NCBI GenBank assembly: GCA_032433765.1
Contig: JAVIAB010000101.1
Coordinates: 59,014,092 to 59,078,091, forward strand
Origin: Megaustenia siamemsis
Taxonomy: Eukaryota; Mollusca; Gastropoda; Stylommatophora; Ariophantidae
DNA length: 64,000 nucleotides
Direction: 5' to 3'
Shown here: positions 24,757 to 36,724 of the stretch, piece by piece
Numbering within the stretch: the stretch's first letter is position 1
Layout of the letters: each line of letters starts with the position of its first letter
Program-made: the position numbers and the translations under genes
The notes under the pieces: model-generated
Told to the model about the DNA's origin: nothing
Database searches by the model: none
Seen by the model: the letters and a program-made list of their open reading frames with translations, nothing else

Positions 24757-25580
24757 GTTGTAGCTCTAGCTCTAGCGATGTCATAATATTCTGCTCCTAA
24801 TAGCAGAATCTCTAGTTGTAGCGATGTCACAATGGTCTGCTCCTAATAGCAGTATCTCTAGTTGTAGCGATGTCACATTGTTCTGTTCCTGAAGGTAGTA
24901 CCTCTAGATGTAGTGATGCCACATTGTTCTGTTCCTGACAGTAGTTTCTCTAATTGTAGCTATGTCACATTGTTCTGTTCCTGACAGTAGTTTCTCTAGT
25001 TGTAGCGATGTCACATTGTTCTGTTCCTGACAGTAGTTTCTATAGTTGTAGCGATGCCACATTGTTCTGTTCCTGACAGTAGTTTCTCTGGTTGCAGCTA
25101 TGTCACATTGTTCTGTTCCTGACAGTAGTTTCTCTAGTTGTAGCGATGTCACATTGTGCTGTTCCTGACAGTAGTATCTCTAGTTGTATCGATGTGGCAT
25201 TGTTCTGTTCCTGACAGTAGTATCTCTAGTTGTAGCGATGTCACATTGTTCTGTTCCTGACAGTAGTATCTCTAGTCGTAGCGATGTCACATTGTTCTGT
25301 TCCTGACAGTAGTTTCTCTAGTTGTAGCTATGTCACATTGTTCTGTTCCTGAGGGTAGTTTCTCTAGTTATATCGATGTCACACTGTGCTGTTCCTGACA
25401 GTAGTATCTCTAGTTATAGCGATGTCACATTGTTATGTTCCTGACAGTAGTATCTCTAGATGTAGAAATGTCACAATGTTCTACTCCTAATAGTAGTATC
25501 TCTAGATGTAGCGATGTCTCATTGTTATGTTCCTGACAGTAGTTTATCTAGTTGTAGCGATGTTGTAATTTTCTGCTCCG
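24757..25580. repeat. 46-bp tandem repeat, about 17 copies
   Basis: Unit of 46 bp containing CTCTAGTTGTAGCGATGTCA and TTCTGTTCCTGACAGTAGT. The first two and last three copies are more diverged (CTGCTCCTAATAG variant), so the centre looks younger than the edges. The minus reading 24904-25152 is a by-product with a 46-residue period. Confidence 0.96.
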
Positions 25581-26534
25581 GTGTTGTTATATTCAGAATC
25601 ACTTCTCTTCAAAAAACAGAAATAGTTTTTTAAATTTTGTTTTGAAAAAAAAATAGTTCTCTTAATGTCTAATGTCGCTCCGACGCATCCACACATTTTC
25701 TCTTTCCAGTATTGACTGTTATGGTAGTTTCTCTGTGTTGAATCATGTGATTTATTCAATGTCTTCTTTTTGTGATTTTACCCATTCTTTATACAAGTGG
25801 GTTTCTTCTTAACCGCCTGTTTTACCTTTCCACTCCACCGTAGTGTATGTTTGTTCTCATTTTAACTCTTTTATCTCTTTCATTTACCAGAAATCTAGTC
25901 TCCCCTTTGATTAAAATGTATTTGTATTTTTTTTTATTCCTGACTGTATGAGGCCTTGCTTTGTAGTTACTATTTTTCTTATTTCCATTGAATGCATCTT
26001 TTCGGCTGTTAGTTTTACAATCTTTTAATGAGTGTATGAGAGGTTGTTTATGTTTCTTTTTAGTGTTTTTCCATCAATAAAAAAAAATATATGACAATAT
26101 ATTAAATGGTAACGGTATTTAAATTCTTTCTTCCAATTTTTACAAACATTTGCAAATTCGTAAGGAGATCTTTTCCTCAAATTAGATGTTAACAATAATT
26201 AAATGAGATCTCTCTATTCCAAGTAGGATTTGAACATAATTTCTTACGCCATCTGTCGGTGAAGACCGTTGGATTTTTAATTATTTAAATAATAATAATA
26301 ATAATAAAATCTTCACTGCACATTAATAAACGGTATCGATATTTATATTCGTCAACCTTTGATATGTTGTAAATATGAAGGTAATCAATTCCACCACCTA
26401 TCCTACGTCATACACATCTTAACCTTATGGAAGGGAGTTTGACATAGACATGACCTATAAAACCTATTTTTTTTTTTTGCTGAATTGACATTATTATCAA
26501 CAAAAATCGTTTAGAAATGTATAACTTGTTTCAT
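25581..26534. other. AT-rich unannotated stretch
   Basis: Contains a short (AATA)n run near 26286-26310. No coding signal recognised. Confidence 0.45.
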
Positions 26535-27664
26535 CAGCGACGTACGGACAAGAAACAAATATTTATGATTCCTACAGTCATGGGCTGTCTTCTTCGTTCT
26601 TCTTCGTAATCCTCTGAACTTCGATCGAAGCATATGGCAATCATAAGAGATCTCCAGCCGATTCGGTCTAGAGGAAGCATGGACAACTCTTGGCAGGACT
26701 TGTCAGACCCTTTCATTTCATCATGCATGGTTTGTCACCATGTCCCCAATGGGCTGCCTCGTCTTCGCTTGCCAGGTGGTACCCATGTTAATGCTAAGTA
26801 CGGATACCTGGTTCGTTCCATTCACAGAACATTGCCTATCCTTTTCTAATATCTTCTTAGATCTTCTGGCGACTTCTTTATTTGTAATAGTTTGATCCCA
26901 GCGGATGTTTAGAATATCCTTAGGACACCGACCTTTAAATCATGTTAGTCGACTTTCTATCTAATGGTCCGTGCTCCACGTTTCTGCTGCATATAGGAGT
27001 ATGGATCGCACATTTGGCTTGTAAATTCTAAGCTTTGTGCTGAGACGGAGACCAGTTAAACACCATATGTTTCTAAGTCTATTGAATGCCAGACCTGACA
27101 TGCTTATTCTTGTAGATATCTCTTTCTCTATGTCGCTATTTGAAGAAATATAGCTTCCCAGGTATTTAAAACTAACCATATCTTTTAGTCCCAACTCTCT
27201 GCATGTAACTTTCTTTGTACTTTTGGCATTTATTCCTATAATTTTAGTTTTATATTATTTTATTTCCAGTCATACTGTGGTAGCGAACTAATCTACTCTG
27301 TCTGTTTTCTCTTACATTTCTTGGTAACAGTGGGCAAGCAATCCAACATCTTCTGCTAAGTATCTTCAAGATGGTCGGTCAGACCCTATGTAATTCCTCT
27401 TGGTCGGTCGCCGACAAGCATTTGCATGACTCATACAATAAACACAAGATAAGGAGTGGTGACAAGATACATGATTGTGTAACTCCCATTATTGCTCTGA
27501 ACCAAGGTGTCTGCCATCCTTCATGCCTTACACAGCTCTGGTTGCCGTCGTTCATGTCCTTCAGAATATTGAGAATTGTATGCAGGAATTCGGATAAAGC
27601 TTACATTTTCCAAAGCGATGGATGATGGGCACTACCAATTACTTCTCAAAGTCTAATCAGTTTA
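26535..27664 (-). mobile_element. LINE family D, 3' part (left of mariner), minus strand
   Basis: Minus-strand RT C-terminal half. MVSFKYLGSYISSNSDIEKE (27120-27180), AFNRLRNIWCLTGLRLSTKLRIY and VRSILLYAAETWSTD (26961-27010) form the typical LINE thumb block. Downstream are RCPKDILNIRWDQ and a damaged C-terminus to about 26535. The RT core between 27200 and 27650 is heavily mutated, and no FADD motif is readable. The same element continues at 29009-29860; the two parts are separated by the mariner insertion. Confidence 0.8.
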
Positions 27665-27666
27665 TA

Positions 27667-29006
27667 CGAGGGCAGGTCAAAAAGTAATGCACACCAATTT
27701 TTTTCTCGGAAACTATTCGGGCAAAATGTGTGAAATTTTCACAGATTGCAGCTGAACATCCTCTTTACACTACCTATTTTTCAACATAATCTCCGTCCAA
27801 GCGTATTGCCTTACGCCAACGCGAAACTAGGTCATGCATGCCTCGTTTGTACCAAGTTTTGTCCTGCTCGCGTAGCCATTTTTTAACTGCACGGATCACA
27901 TCCTCATCATTGTCAAAGTGTGTCCCACGCAGGAATTTTTTGAGTGGTCAAAACAGATGGAAATCTGAGGGAGCCAGATCAGGGCTGTAAGGAGGATGGG
28001 GCAGTACAGTCCAACCAAATTTGTTGATTGCTTCCCGTGTTACCAGACTTGAGTGAGGGCGTGCATTGTCATGTTGAAGCAACAAATCTGCAGATGGCTT
28101 ATTAGGCCGAACTCTGTGGAACCGATTTTTGAGTTTTGTCAGTGTATTGATGTAAGCTGTCTAGTTGATTGTCTCACCTCTTGTCATTACATCAACAAGA
28201 ATCACACCATCAATGTCCCAGAAGACAGTGATCATCACCTTTCCGGCTGATGGAGATGTTTTGAATTTTTTTCTTTTTGGTGACTGCGGATGATGCCATT
28301 CCATTGACTGCATTTTTTGTTTCAGGCTCATAATAATGTGCCCACGTTTCGTCACCGGTAACAATTTTTGACAAAAGCATTTCTCCTTCAACACCGAAAC
28401 GCTCCAACAATTCAGAACAGAATGTTTTCCTTTGAACTCTGTGATCATTTGTTAGGCACCGAGGAACCCATCGAGCGCAAATCTTTGAATATCCGAGAGT
28501 TTTAAAAATTGCGATTGCACTTCCCTTGCTGACTGTAAGCTGCAATGCCAATTGCTGACTAGTGATACGCCTATCCTTACGAATAATGGCATCAGCCCGG
28601 TTTAACATGTCTGTGCTGGTAGCCGAGGCAACACGTCCAGAACGCGGTAAATCATGCAGCTCCACTCGTACACTTTCTGCAGCTTTAATTCTCTGAACCC
28701 AGCGACTAACTGTGCTCCTATCGACTGCAGAACATTTGTACACTGCACACAGTCGTTTATGAATGTTTGCCACAGTTTCTTTTTCCGCAACCAGAAATTC
28801 TATGACAATTCGCTGTTTGTAACGGACATTGTTGACAAGCTCCATTTTAACGGTTCATAGATTGCGTAATATTTATCAGAATGCTGTGCAATTTGGTGCA
28901 CATATAATGGAACATGTCATATTCCAAGTGTGCAAAATTTCATATTCCTATCTTTATTATTAGCCGAGAAAAAAATTGGTGTGCATTACTTTTTGACCTC
29001 CCCTGG
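27667..29006 (-). mobile_element. mariner transposon with terminal inverted repeats
   Basis: A 1340-bp element with inverted termini: 27667-27709 and 28964-29006 are complementary over about 43 bases with two mismatches near the ends (shared block GGTCAAAAAGTAATGCACAC). A TA dinucleotide flanks both ends (27665-27666 and 29007-29008), the known mariner target duplication. A minus-strand transposase pseudogene fills the interior. The insertion lies inside the family D LINE, so the mariner is younger than that LINE copy. Confidence 0.95.
27774..28845 (-). pseudogene. mariner transposase (Tc1/mariner, DD34D type), broken
   Basis: The minus-strand frame from Met at 28845 starts MELVNNVRYKQRIVIEFLV. 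An N-terminal helix-turn-helix region follows, with STVSRWVQRIK, then ARWVPRCLT and VTGDETW, which holds the first catalytic Asp. Just after YYEPETK (about 28320) the frame shifts. The next frame has MEWHHPQSPKRKKFKTSPSAGK, VFWDIDGVILVDVM, a TAG stop, LQHDNARPH (second Asp), HPPYSPDLAPSDFHLF (third Asp), a TGA stop, and GMHDLVSRWRKAI before the terminal TAG at 27774-27776. The length, about 357 codon equivalents, is normal for the family. One frameshift and two internal stops make it inactive, but all three catalytic Asp codons are still visible. Confidence 0.95.
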
Positions 29007-29008
29007 TA

Positions 29009-29860
29009 TATAAGGATACATTACATTCCAGTGACTGTTCTAAACTGGTTCCCAGGAGAAAAAATTTGATCAGCCCGATCTCCCACTTCTAAAGCCTACC
29101 TGATCTTCTCTGAGCTTTTGTTTCCCACTATTCTTCATACGTTGGAGAAGCACTCGGTAAAATATATTCCAAGGTACTGGCAGCAGGTTTATACCTCTCC
29201 AATTTTCACAGCGACTAAGGTCCCCTTTCTTAGGTATTTTGACAATAATGCTCATTTTCTATACTTTTAGTACATTTTCACTTTCCCATATTTTATTTAA
29301 TAATTTTTCAAAGAGTTTTGCTCTCAGTCCTGGAACTGTCTTTAACATTTCTGTAGAAATTTTATCATCACCAGGTGCTTTGTTACTTTTGTTCTAAGTT
29401 GATGGCAGTTTCAATTGCATGGCATGCACTCTTACCTGTAGTTATTTCAGAGTGGTTAGGTGCCGTGGATATAGAAACTCCACTACTGGGTCTGGTCTGT
29501 TGAAAGTTTCTTTAAAGTATTATTCCCCATCTTTTCAGTTTTTCATTTTCTTTAACTAATAATTGTCCACTTTTACTTCACACAATGGTGGTAACATTTT
29601 TGACGTCACCAGAAAGGATATTTGTGACGTTGTAAACAGTTCTGCTATCCCCTTTCTCTAATGCTTCCTAAGCTTTAGTTGTCAGAATGTCAATATACTG
29701 TCTTGTAACTTTTATAATGCTCTTCTTGACTAGTTTGTTCTTTTCTGTTTACTCCTCCATTAAATTGACTTGTCATTCTCTCTAAAATTTAGCATGTTTT
29801 TGTTTGATAGTCTTTCTTTCATGAACCAGGTTACATAACTCCTCTGTGATTCAATCCTTC
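29009..29860 (-). mobile_element. LINE family D, 5' part (right of mariner), minus strand
   Basis: Minus-strand RT N-terminal region: KMSIIVKIPKKGDLSRCENWRGINLLPV (29170-29255), LREDQVGFRSGRSG (29070-29110). Upstream is a degenerate linker with STEMLKTVPGLRAKLFEKLLNKIWES (29280-29365). The element's upstream limit is blurred by stops near 29760-29860. It belongs with 26535-27664. Confidence 0.8.
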
Positions 29861-29902
29861 CATGATCTAGGACAATATCCAAGGACATCCTGACTAACAT
29901 CG

Positions 29903-29979
<77 letters not shown>

Positions 29980-30327
29980 CATATATTGTATATACTGAAC
30001 TGTTCATCTACCTTATCTTGTGGTATCACCTAAAAGGCTTGGAATCTGTTACTGAATGTTTATAAAGAATTGAGCCTTGATTGTGTTATCAATCAAACGC
30101 TTTGAATCAAATAGATGTGTTGGACTTTGTTTGTAGTGTCTATTGTCAATGTTAACTTTATTTTTCTGTAGCAGCATACTGTGATTACATCCTGCATATC
30201 CGACTCTATTCGCTTAAATGGGCTAACTACCTATTCTATTAGGCATTAAATATATATGGTATATGATATATATACATATATATATATGTATATATGCATA
30301 TATATATATATAATTATGTATATACAA

Positions 30328-30370
<43 letters not shown>

Positions 30371-30372
30371 TA
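29903..30372. repeat. Clustered (TA)n microsatellites
   Basis: Uninterrupted TA run at about 29903-29970, then a second cluster of TA/TATG/TATAC runs at 30245-30372 separated by ordinary AT-rich sequence. No gene. Confidence 0.92.
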
Positions 30373-31739
30373 TAATACATATAAAGCATGACAAGTACCT
30401 ATAGAAGACAGGTAAGTATGCGTATTTGATTATAACACATTTCTTTCTATATTCATGTTTATTTATGTCACAATAGTTTATTTATGATTATTTTAATTGT
30501 TACTTAGATCAGTACATGTTCTATTTTAATAATCTCACATGAAATTATTAGGAAACACTTTTGAAATGCTATAATTCGCCGGATGTTTCTTTATCTCATC
30601 TTCAAAGATACAACATGGCAGCAATCGTTGTTTTTATCTTTCTTTTTTTGTTGACAAAATACACAAGCCTCGAATCAACAAAATGTCTTCGGTTTTCCGT
30701 TAATTTGATTATTTTATATTGACGCTGTGCTATTGATTATGTGCCAAAATACTTACTTTGCTTTTACTGGTTCCGTTTCTGAGTATCTAAATGAGAATAC
30801 GTTGTGTTGTGTTTTAGTGAAGGTGATAAAACAACAATTAACATCTCAATCATATCACTTCATTGTTGTCATCAGCTCTTCACCTTCTTTTGCAATAAAG
30901 ATCGAGAAATAGTCATCACAGTTTTCCTTTAAATCTACATAGCTTTTTAGTTTGTATTCTAAATATTAATGTTTCTTTTTGTTTCTTATTCGTTTACTTT
31001 TATTGCTGTCTGCCACTTTACTTTTATTCTACATCTAATTTGTGTCCTTTACCCTCATTTTTTCTTACTTTCTTCAATGCAGTTTCAATTACACATATAT
31101 ACATATAGTTTGTTCTAAAAGCTGGACACAGCAGGTCAAGGAAGGAAACTTAACTAACTCAATGACAGCAATGCTAAAACATGTTTTTATGTGAACAATT
31201 TCTATCATGGCTGATTTTATTAGCAATAATTGTTATAATTTTTTTTTTATTATTTAGCTGCCATTTTTATTGTTCTAATGATTTTTCTATACCTCACTGA
31301 TCTTCTTTGTACTTGAAGACCTCTGATATAGGGTGAAAGGGGAGGCTAATCTATATATTTGAGATGACAGAAGAGCTACAGAGGATAATAGAAGTTGAGT
31401 AGAACGCTCCACACAATACCTGACTTAGTGTACTCAGGGAATGTCTATTAATTTAGATATAACAGCAACACTTGTCCTTTCTTCACTACATATCTGCCTT
31501 CAACCCCATGGCCCGTCTCTTTATTTCCGAGAACACCCCCTCGTTCTGTTATTGTAATGTTTGTTGTTTATTGTGTGCAGTAGGTTTAGCTGCGACTGTC
31601 TTCATGCCTCATTAAACCATTTATTGTGTTGTTTCTTTTGTAATTTCTACTGAGGTGTTATCCCTGTCTTCTTAATTCGTCAGTCATGACTCTCAGAGTG
31701 ACAATATATTTAATCTGAGACATTTTTATTTTGGTGGTA
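30373..31739. other. AT-rich unannotated stretch
   Basis: No recognisable coding, RNA or repeat feature. Confidence 0.45.
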
Positions 31740-32200
31740 TTTATTTTATTCTTGTTCTTTATTTTCCTCATTTCCCTTTCAGCGTCGAGGAGAGATATAA
31801 TTTGCTCTAATGTGGGCCTCTCCAGTTGTTATGATTCATAACTTTGATAATATTCGAATAAATCCATCTTTTTGTGATCTGCCCTTTGGTCTGGTGTTCG
31901 CTTATGTGGCTCGTTGTGAAGTGTTTGGATCTTTAGGTCTTACCAAGTGAACAAATCATTGTATCTGTTGTTTATGTATGTAGTCTATGATAGCTATTAT
32001 TTCTAGCTTTTATCTCAGTTCTTCATTTCTGATCTTATCTCTCAGGCTGTTTCCTGTCACTTGTCTAACACATTTCATCTCCGTAGCGGTTGCTTTCTTT
32101 ATTCTTTTCACATCTTGGCAAGGTCCAGGTGTGGCATTGTAGCTTAAGGTTGGGATGAAGATTTTATTGTACAGTGCCCGTTTTTACCATGTAGCAGTGG
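31740..32200 (-). mobile_element. LINE family G 3' fragment, minus strand
   Basis: Third copy of the segment at 2130-2560 and 5480-6060. The collinear tracts include the cccTTTCAGCGTCGAGGAGAG start, GTCTGGTGTTCGC, and GTTGGGATGAAGATTttattg at the far end. No open frame remains. Confidence 0.7.
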
Positions 32201-32880
32201 ATATAAGGATGTAGATAAATAATGGATTTGGGGACAGCGTCAAGAGTATTGAGAGAACCATCGTGTGTTTAAGGAAAGTGACATTCAAGGGATAGTTATG
32301 AGCTTGTTGTTAGGTGAGTAGAGGTAGGAACGTCTCGTGATTATGAGAACAGGGTTACAATTACAAAGGAGTGATTACCGTTAAGGGATCGTTAAGTGTG
32401 AGATATAGACTATGACGGGGTAAGATTTCATTGGCTGCGGGAAATGACGTGGGTAGTAATCCATTGGTCGAGACATGAGGTACTAAAGGTCATGTGCAGA
32501 GAGAAAACGACAGGAGATCACATGTTAACTAAGTAGGTAGCAAGATCGACCAACGCCCTAGTGTTAGTAGTGCAGAGCAAACACTCTATTAATTAGACGT
32601 GAATAATAACCATGACGTCATGGGACGAACCAAAATGGCAGCTTATTTATATTCGAGCCATGGACTAAGCAATGTTTACTTTGAACACCACGATATCTGT
32701 TATTGCAACGAGTTGGCAGATTTTTTTAAATGTATTCATGGATTTGAACATAAATGTTTGTTCACAGTTCGTTAACCTTCGCTGTAGATAAAGTCTTTAT
32801 TTTTGATGGCTTATTTTGTGACCTTGGTAGCTAAGGACCTAACTTGTGCAAACGGATGGCATTGGCAAGGAACATTTTGA
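32201..32880. other. Unannotated stretch upstream of a gene-like region
   Basis: No repeat recognised. One inconclusive short frame runs from about 32870 (EHFESMKWAHFAFN) directly into the region of the next entry. I cannot tell whether it is coding. Confidence 0.4.
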
Positions 32881-32900
32881 ATCTATGAAGTGGGCTCATT

Positions 32901-33802
32901 TTGCGTTTAACTCAAAAGCATATGTGCTTTTTAACCAAATACCTTTTTTTGGGACTCAAGGAAGATATCCCCGATGGAAGAATAAATTGTACTGTTAGTC
33001 CCATAAATGATTCGCTTCCAGAGGTTTATGATGTAAACAAAGCAGTTTTGTCATTGCACGTGAATAATGTCCACTCCTATAATTGGTCAGGATTGTGTAG
33101 CAGCAGCAGCTTTATAGCGAACACAGTAAACATCATAGGATTGTGCTGTTCTGAAACAACTATGTCATGCTACCCTAGAATTGCCTTTAATGGGATTGCC
33201 GTGACCACTCTCCATGTGCGTGCCACATATTTACACCCCTGAAAGAAATACTGAATATAACAACATCATATGCCGTCTGTGATATTAATGACCACAAACC
33301 AGGTGCCTCATGTATGATTGATACAACTGTTGCACCAAGTACTTCATCAGCAGAGCCAGATCTATGGAATGTTAATCTGACATTGTTCTTGAATGATGTC
33401 CAAGTTTATGAGACATCAGAATCGTGTGGAAACAGCTACAAGAAAGGAGCCGAGAACATCACGTTCTGCTGCTATAAAGGAGACTTGCCTTGCTATCCCA
33501 GAATTGCCTTAAATGTGATCACTGTAGTTGAAAACTTCTCCTCTTGTGTAAACTACAGATTCACATCTAAGAGTGAATCAGTGAAGGTCACAAAATCATA
33601 TTCTCTCTGTGGTTTTACTAACTACAGGTCAGGTGGCTTCTGTTGGATTGGAAATAATAACTTACCACCACTGTGTGTCTATATGTTTGGAATTGGAGTC
33701 ATCAAACGATGGCCTAACATCATCAAGTGCTACGACGATCATCATTTTCGGGAGGACGCGAACTTCCATGGTATATGGTGGATAGGCGGCAGGAACCATT
33801 GA
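32901..33802 (+). pseudogene. Two-module cysteine-rich secreted-type protein, broken between modules
   Basis: Not recognised as a known family. Two readings (32901-33242 and 33314-33802) carry repeats of one module. Module 1 has VLSLHVNNVHSY, C66, C82-C83, C90-YPRIAFN. Module 2 has VNLTLFLNDVQVY, C38, C52-C53, C60-YPRIALN. The shared order is (L.L..N.V..Y)-C-CC-CYPRIA. Several N-glycosylation sequons (NCT, NDS, NWS, NLT, NIT, NFS) suggest an extracellular glycoprotein. After module 2 comes a Trp/Cys-rich C-terminus ending GIWWIGGRNH. Between the readings, another frame (TPERNTEYNNIICR, then DINDHKPGASC) keeps protein-like text, so at least two indels separate the modules. These could be mutations, assembly errors or unseen introns. 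No signal peptide was identified; the 5' part is probably missing. No transposon signature. Confidence 0.5.
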
Positions 33803-35009
33803 AGGCTATGTCTGAAAAGTGTTCCTTGTTGCAGTTTCCTCATATTCCAAGTCCGGCTTGTTGCAGGAGCTACTGAGTTAAGTGCTCTGTGCACACCGTG
33901 AGCTGTGTGTCTCATCCGTTTTGATCATGTTTCGATATCCCACTTGTTTACGATGAATGATGATATAGCATGACAGGGAACAGTTGTCTGTGTTCACTTT
34001 CTGAGCGGTTTCGCCTTATGTCTTTTGTGTGTGCTGAGACTGCTACGATGGGGACAACAGTTACCTTTCTTTGTTTGGGAGATGTGTTAGTAATTCGGAT
34101 GGTTCCACTGGCACGGGCGTTTGAGCAATTATGGATTTTAATTCATTTTCAGTGTTACCGAAGCCTTCCATAACCAATAACCAATAAGAATAAGAGATCT
34201 CATTTAAAGGAAGGAGGTAGGAAGGCACAATCGATCTAAGTTAGAAGAGAGGTGGATATATTTTAATGGTAACAGGCCGAATGCCCAGATCAGCTAGCCG
34301 TATGTAGGGACAAACAAAAGGTGGAAATTTCGTTTAATTAGTTGAATGAAGTTAAAAGAACTAGTGATTCTGAATCATTTAGTATAGTAAGCTGAATATT
34401 TTGTAATCATATTATGGAGTGACAGACTAGTGAGGAAGTGTCTGAAATGAGATGATCCATGAGATGGATTTATGACGTGGATATTATTTTGGCTTTTATG
34501 TTCTGTACACTGTCCATGGAATGCGGACAGGAGAGAGCCATGAAATTAATTACAAGAGTTCGGATGTAACTGGAACCTCCTTAGCATTTAATTTGATACC
34601 CGAGCTGTAACCCCGCTGGGCTGTTTATATTGATAACCTTTTTTGAGTGGATTATGTAAATAAAATATAAGTATTATTTTGTACAAGAGACTCGTGTGTG
34701 CAGTCAATTTCATGCAGACAGGTGTGACGTATTCCGACCCAGCAGATGAACCAGAACCAACGCGAAGTACGAAGATTGGCAGTTTACACTTAACGACGAA
34801 AACATTGAAGACATGGAATGAGCGGTCACGATACAAATAATCCATAAGGCATATCTTTGCACAGCCAGATCATTCCTAAAGTCAAATAAACTATCAGCCA
34901 AACTTGAAACCCACAAACCAGAGTATATAGGGATTACTTTTTATTTTTATTTTCCTTTTAATTCTTTTTATAGTTTGAAATTATTATAGATTTTTTAAAA
35001 TTTTCAATA
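33803..35009. other. Unannotated stretch
   Basis: No recognisable feature. The open readings here have no domain resemblance. Confidence 0.4.
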
Positions 35010-35200
35010 CCTATGTGTATAGATGCTGCTTGTTTGTTCCTGCTCAAGGCCTATTGAGTCGAAACGTTCTGGTTTGTGTTGTCCACTTGTTACGTGAAGC
35101 TTTAACCATATCGTTTTTTTTCAATGTTTTTCTAAATGTTTATTTATTTTTATATTTCTCCTCACAAGTAGCTTCACTGCAGCTTCTTATAAAGTTATGT
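35010..35200 (+). mobile_element. Retroelement terminal fragment (Penelope-like candidate)
   Basis: Homologous to 52600-52740. A short hairpin precedes TCGAAACGTT (35056-35065; here CTCAAGGCCTATTGAG pairs imperfectly), then gtCCACTTGTtACGTgaag, then ACCATATCG with a T-run, then GTAGCTTCACTGCAGCTTCTTA (compare AGCTTTACAGCAGCTTCGCA). Ends with 'hairpin-CGAAACGT' are, from memory, typical of Penelope-like and related elements in animals. No protein is encoded. Confidence 0.45.
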
Positions 35201-35772
35201 CCATTTCTTTGTCTTGACCCTACCATGTACAAACCAGCAATGCTGCAACATGCAGACATTTGAATTATAAACTTAATGTTGCAACATAAAGCATCAACTA
35301 ATGTCAGCGATCTAAAATGGAACATGGAAAACAAACATCTGCACACAAGAAATAACTTCGACGGTAACATGCCGTTTAGACTACCCTGTTGAACGCTTTA
35401 CTTACTTCTGCATAATTTCTACGCTGAAAGGTAAAGACATTGATTTTATAGTCAAAGATCACCAATAACGTTTATCTCGTTGTCATTATTAATAAGCAGA
35501 GGGTTCAAGTTAGTTGTATTTAATCATATCTTCTTTAATAATCGCTCAGATTATGGACATATCATACATCACGTTATGTTACTGATTGTAACTCTTGGGT
35601 GTTTTCTTCTTCTTCTGTTTTTAAATCTTGGCAATTTATTTATGTTTCTTCTTTCAGCTCGTTGATGTTTTCTTAAGTTTCTTCTTTCAGCTCGCTAATG
35701 TTTTCTTAAGTTTCTGCTTCTTAACTCTTGGCTGTTGTTTCACGTTTGTGCCACTAAAATTATAAACTTTGT

Positions 35773-35885
35773 GAAGCCTCGGTGGCCGAGTGGTTAGACG
35801 CTCGCTACTGATTAGAAAGGTCCCGGTCGATGCCCATATTTTGAGAATTCCTTTCGGGCCGTTAAGACGTAATACACCTTATTAT
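35773..35885 (+). mobile_element. tRNA-derived SINE head
   Basis: GCCTCGGTGGCCGAGTGGTT (35777-35796) is a clear tRNA-type 5' end with A box. A B-box candidate, GGTCGATGCCC (35824-35834), follows about 35 bases later and is degenerate (GGTCGATGCC rather than GGTTCGANTCC). No second copy or TSD was found here. It could also be a decayed tRNA gene, but there is no matching acceptor stem. Confidence 0.6.
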
Positions 35886-36307
35886 ATTATACATTCAAAT
35901 TGATTAGAATAAGATGTACCTTAAAATAAAAATAAAAACATCTTTAATGTTAGAGAGTGTATATTGCATCCCTCAAACTTTCAGATTTGTCGGCCCTTAA
36001 TAACTGTGTTACTAACATTAACGGCTAATATATAATTCGCACATAAATATTGACTGTAATCGTACGTCTGTGTCTGGTGTCACAAACTGAAACCACTTAC
36101 TTCAAATATCAATTTTAAGAATGAGTGGAGTGTTCTAGGCTGAGGTCATCTTCGCCTATACATGTAGCAAAATGTCCGAGTATGGAACTAAAGTGCCACT
36201 ATGAGATGAAAGCAAACAGTTGTGCCATGTGCGATCAGGATGATCCAACGACTAAACTAAATAGACATCACTTTTGTTGATAATTAATGACGTATACCTA
36301 TTTGTAA

Positions 36308-36724
36308 GGAAGGACTTGATGATGATGATGATGATGATGCGTTCGTCCGATGATTTGAGGTATTCTAGCGGATACGAACCGTAGACTTCCTCCTCGTCAT
36401 CCGCCCTTAAAAGGACGTTAAGTGGACGTAGTTACGTTGTGTTGAAGTTTGCAGTGTAACACTGTGATATCTGCGCCTTTCGGCCCAACACATCCGACTT
36501 CAGCCGACATTTTTGAGTACCGGGTTTGTCTTCCCTCTTCGATCCCTGCTCGCTTGGCCAGACTAGATAGGTTAGTCTGTTTCTGAAGGCACCGCGGAGA
36601 GGTGTAGCAGGGTCTGGATGGTTCTGGTTCACCGATCCTGGCGCAAGCCATCAGTTGTGAGTCACTGACAGCTTCCAGCTCTGGTGCTGGGAAGGAGTGC
36701 CTTCGCCTCCGGAAGGACTTGATG
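36308..36724 (-). mobile_element. Short retro-insertion with 14-bp TSD and (CAT)n tail, minus strand
   Basis: GGAAGGACTTGATG lies at 36308-36321 and again at 36711-36724, flanking a 389-bp body. Read on minus, the body ends in an ATC/CAT trinucleotide tail (plus-strand ATGATG run 36322-36340), as the family B and C LINEs here do, so it is probably the 3' piece of a LINE or its SINE partner. An open minus reading (36418-36651) has no recognisable domain. The TSD plus tail shows target-primed insertion. Confidence 0.82.

Noticed and set aside
24904..25152. 82-codon minus reading with repeated EQCDIA
   Set aside because: By-product of the 46-bp satellite; period of 46 residues.
33314..33802. 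Reverse transcriptase or transposase identity for the Cys-rich region
   Set aside because: No RT, integrase, RNase H or DDE motif is present.
35777..35834. A functional tRNA gene
   Set aside because: The head is tRNA-like, but the B box is degenerate and no acceptor-stem pairing closes it; a SINE head is more likely.
36322..36345. Stand-alone (GAT)n microsatellite
   Set aside because: It is the 3' tail of the minus-strand retro-insertion bounded by the 14-bp TSD.
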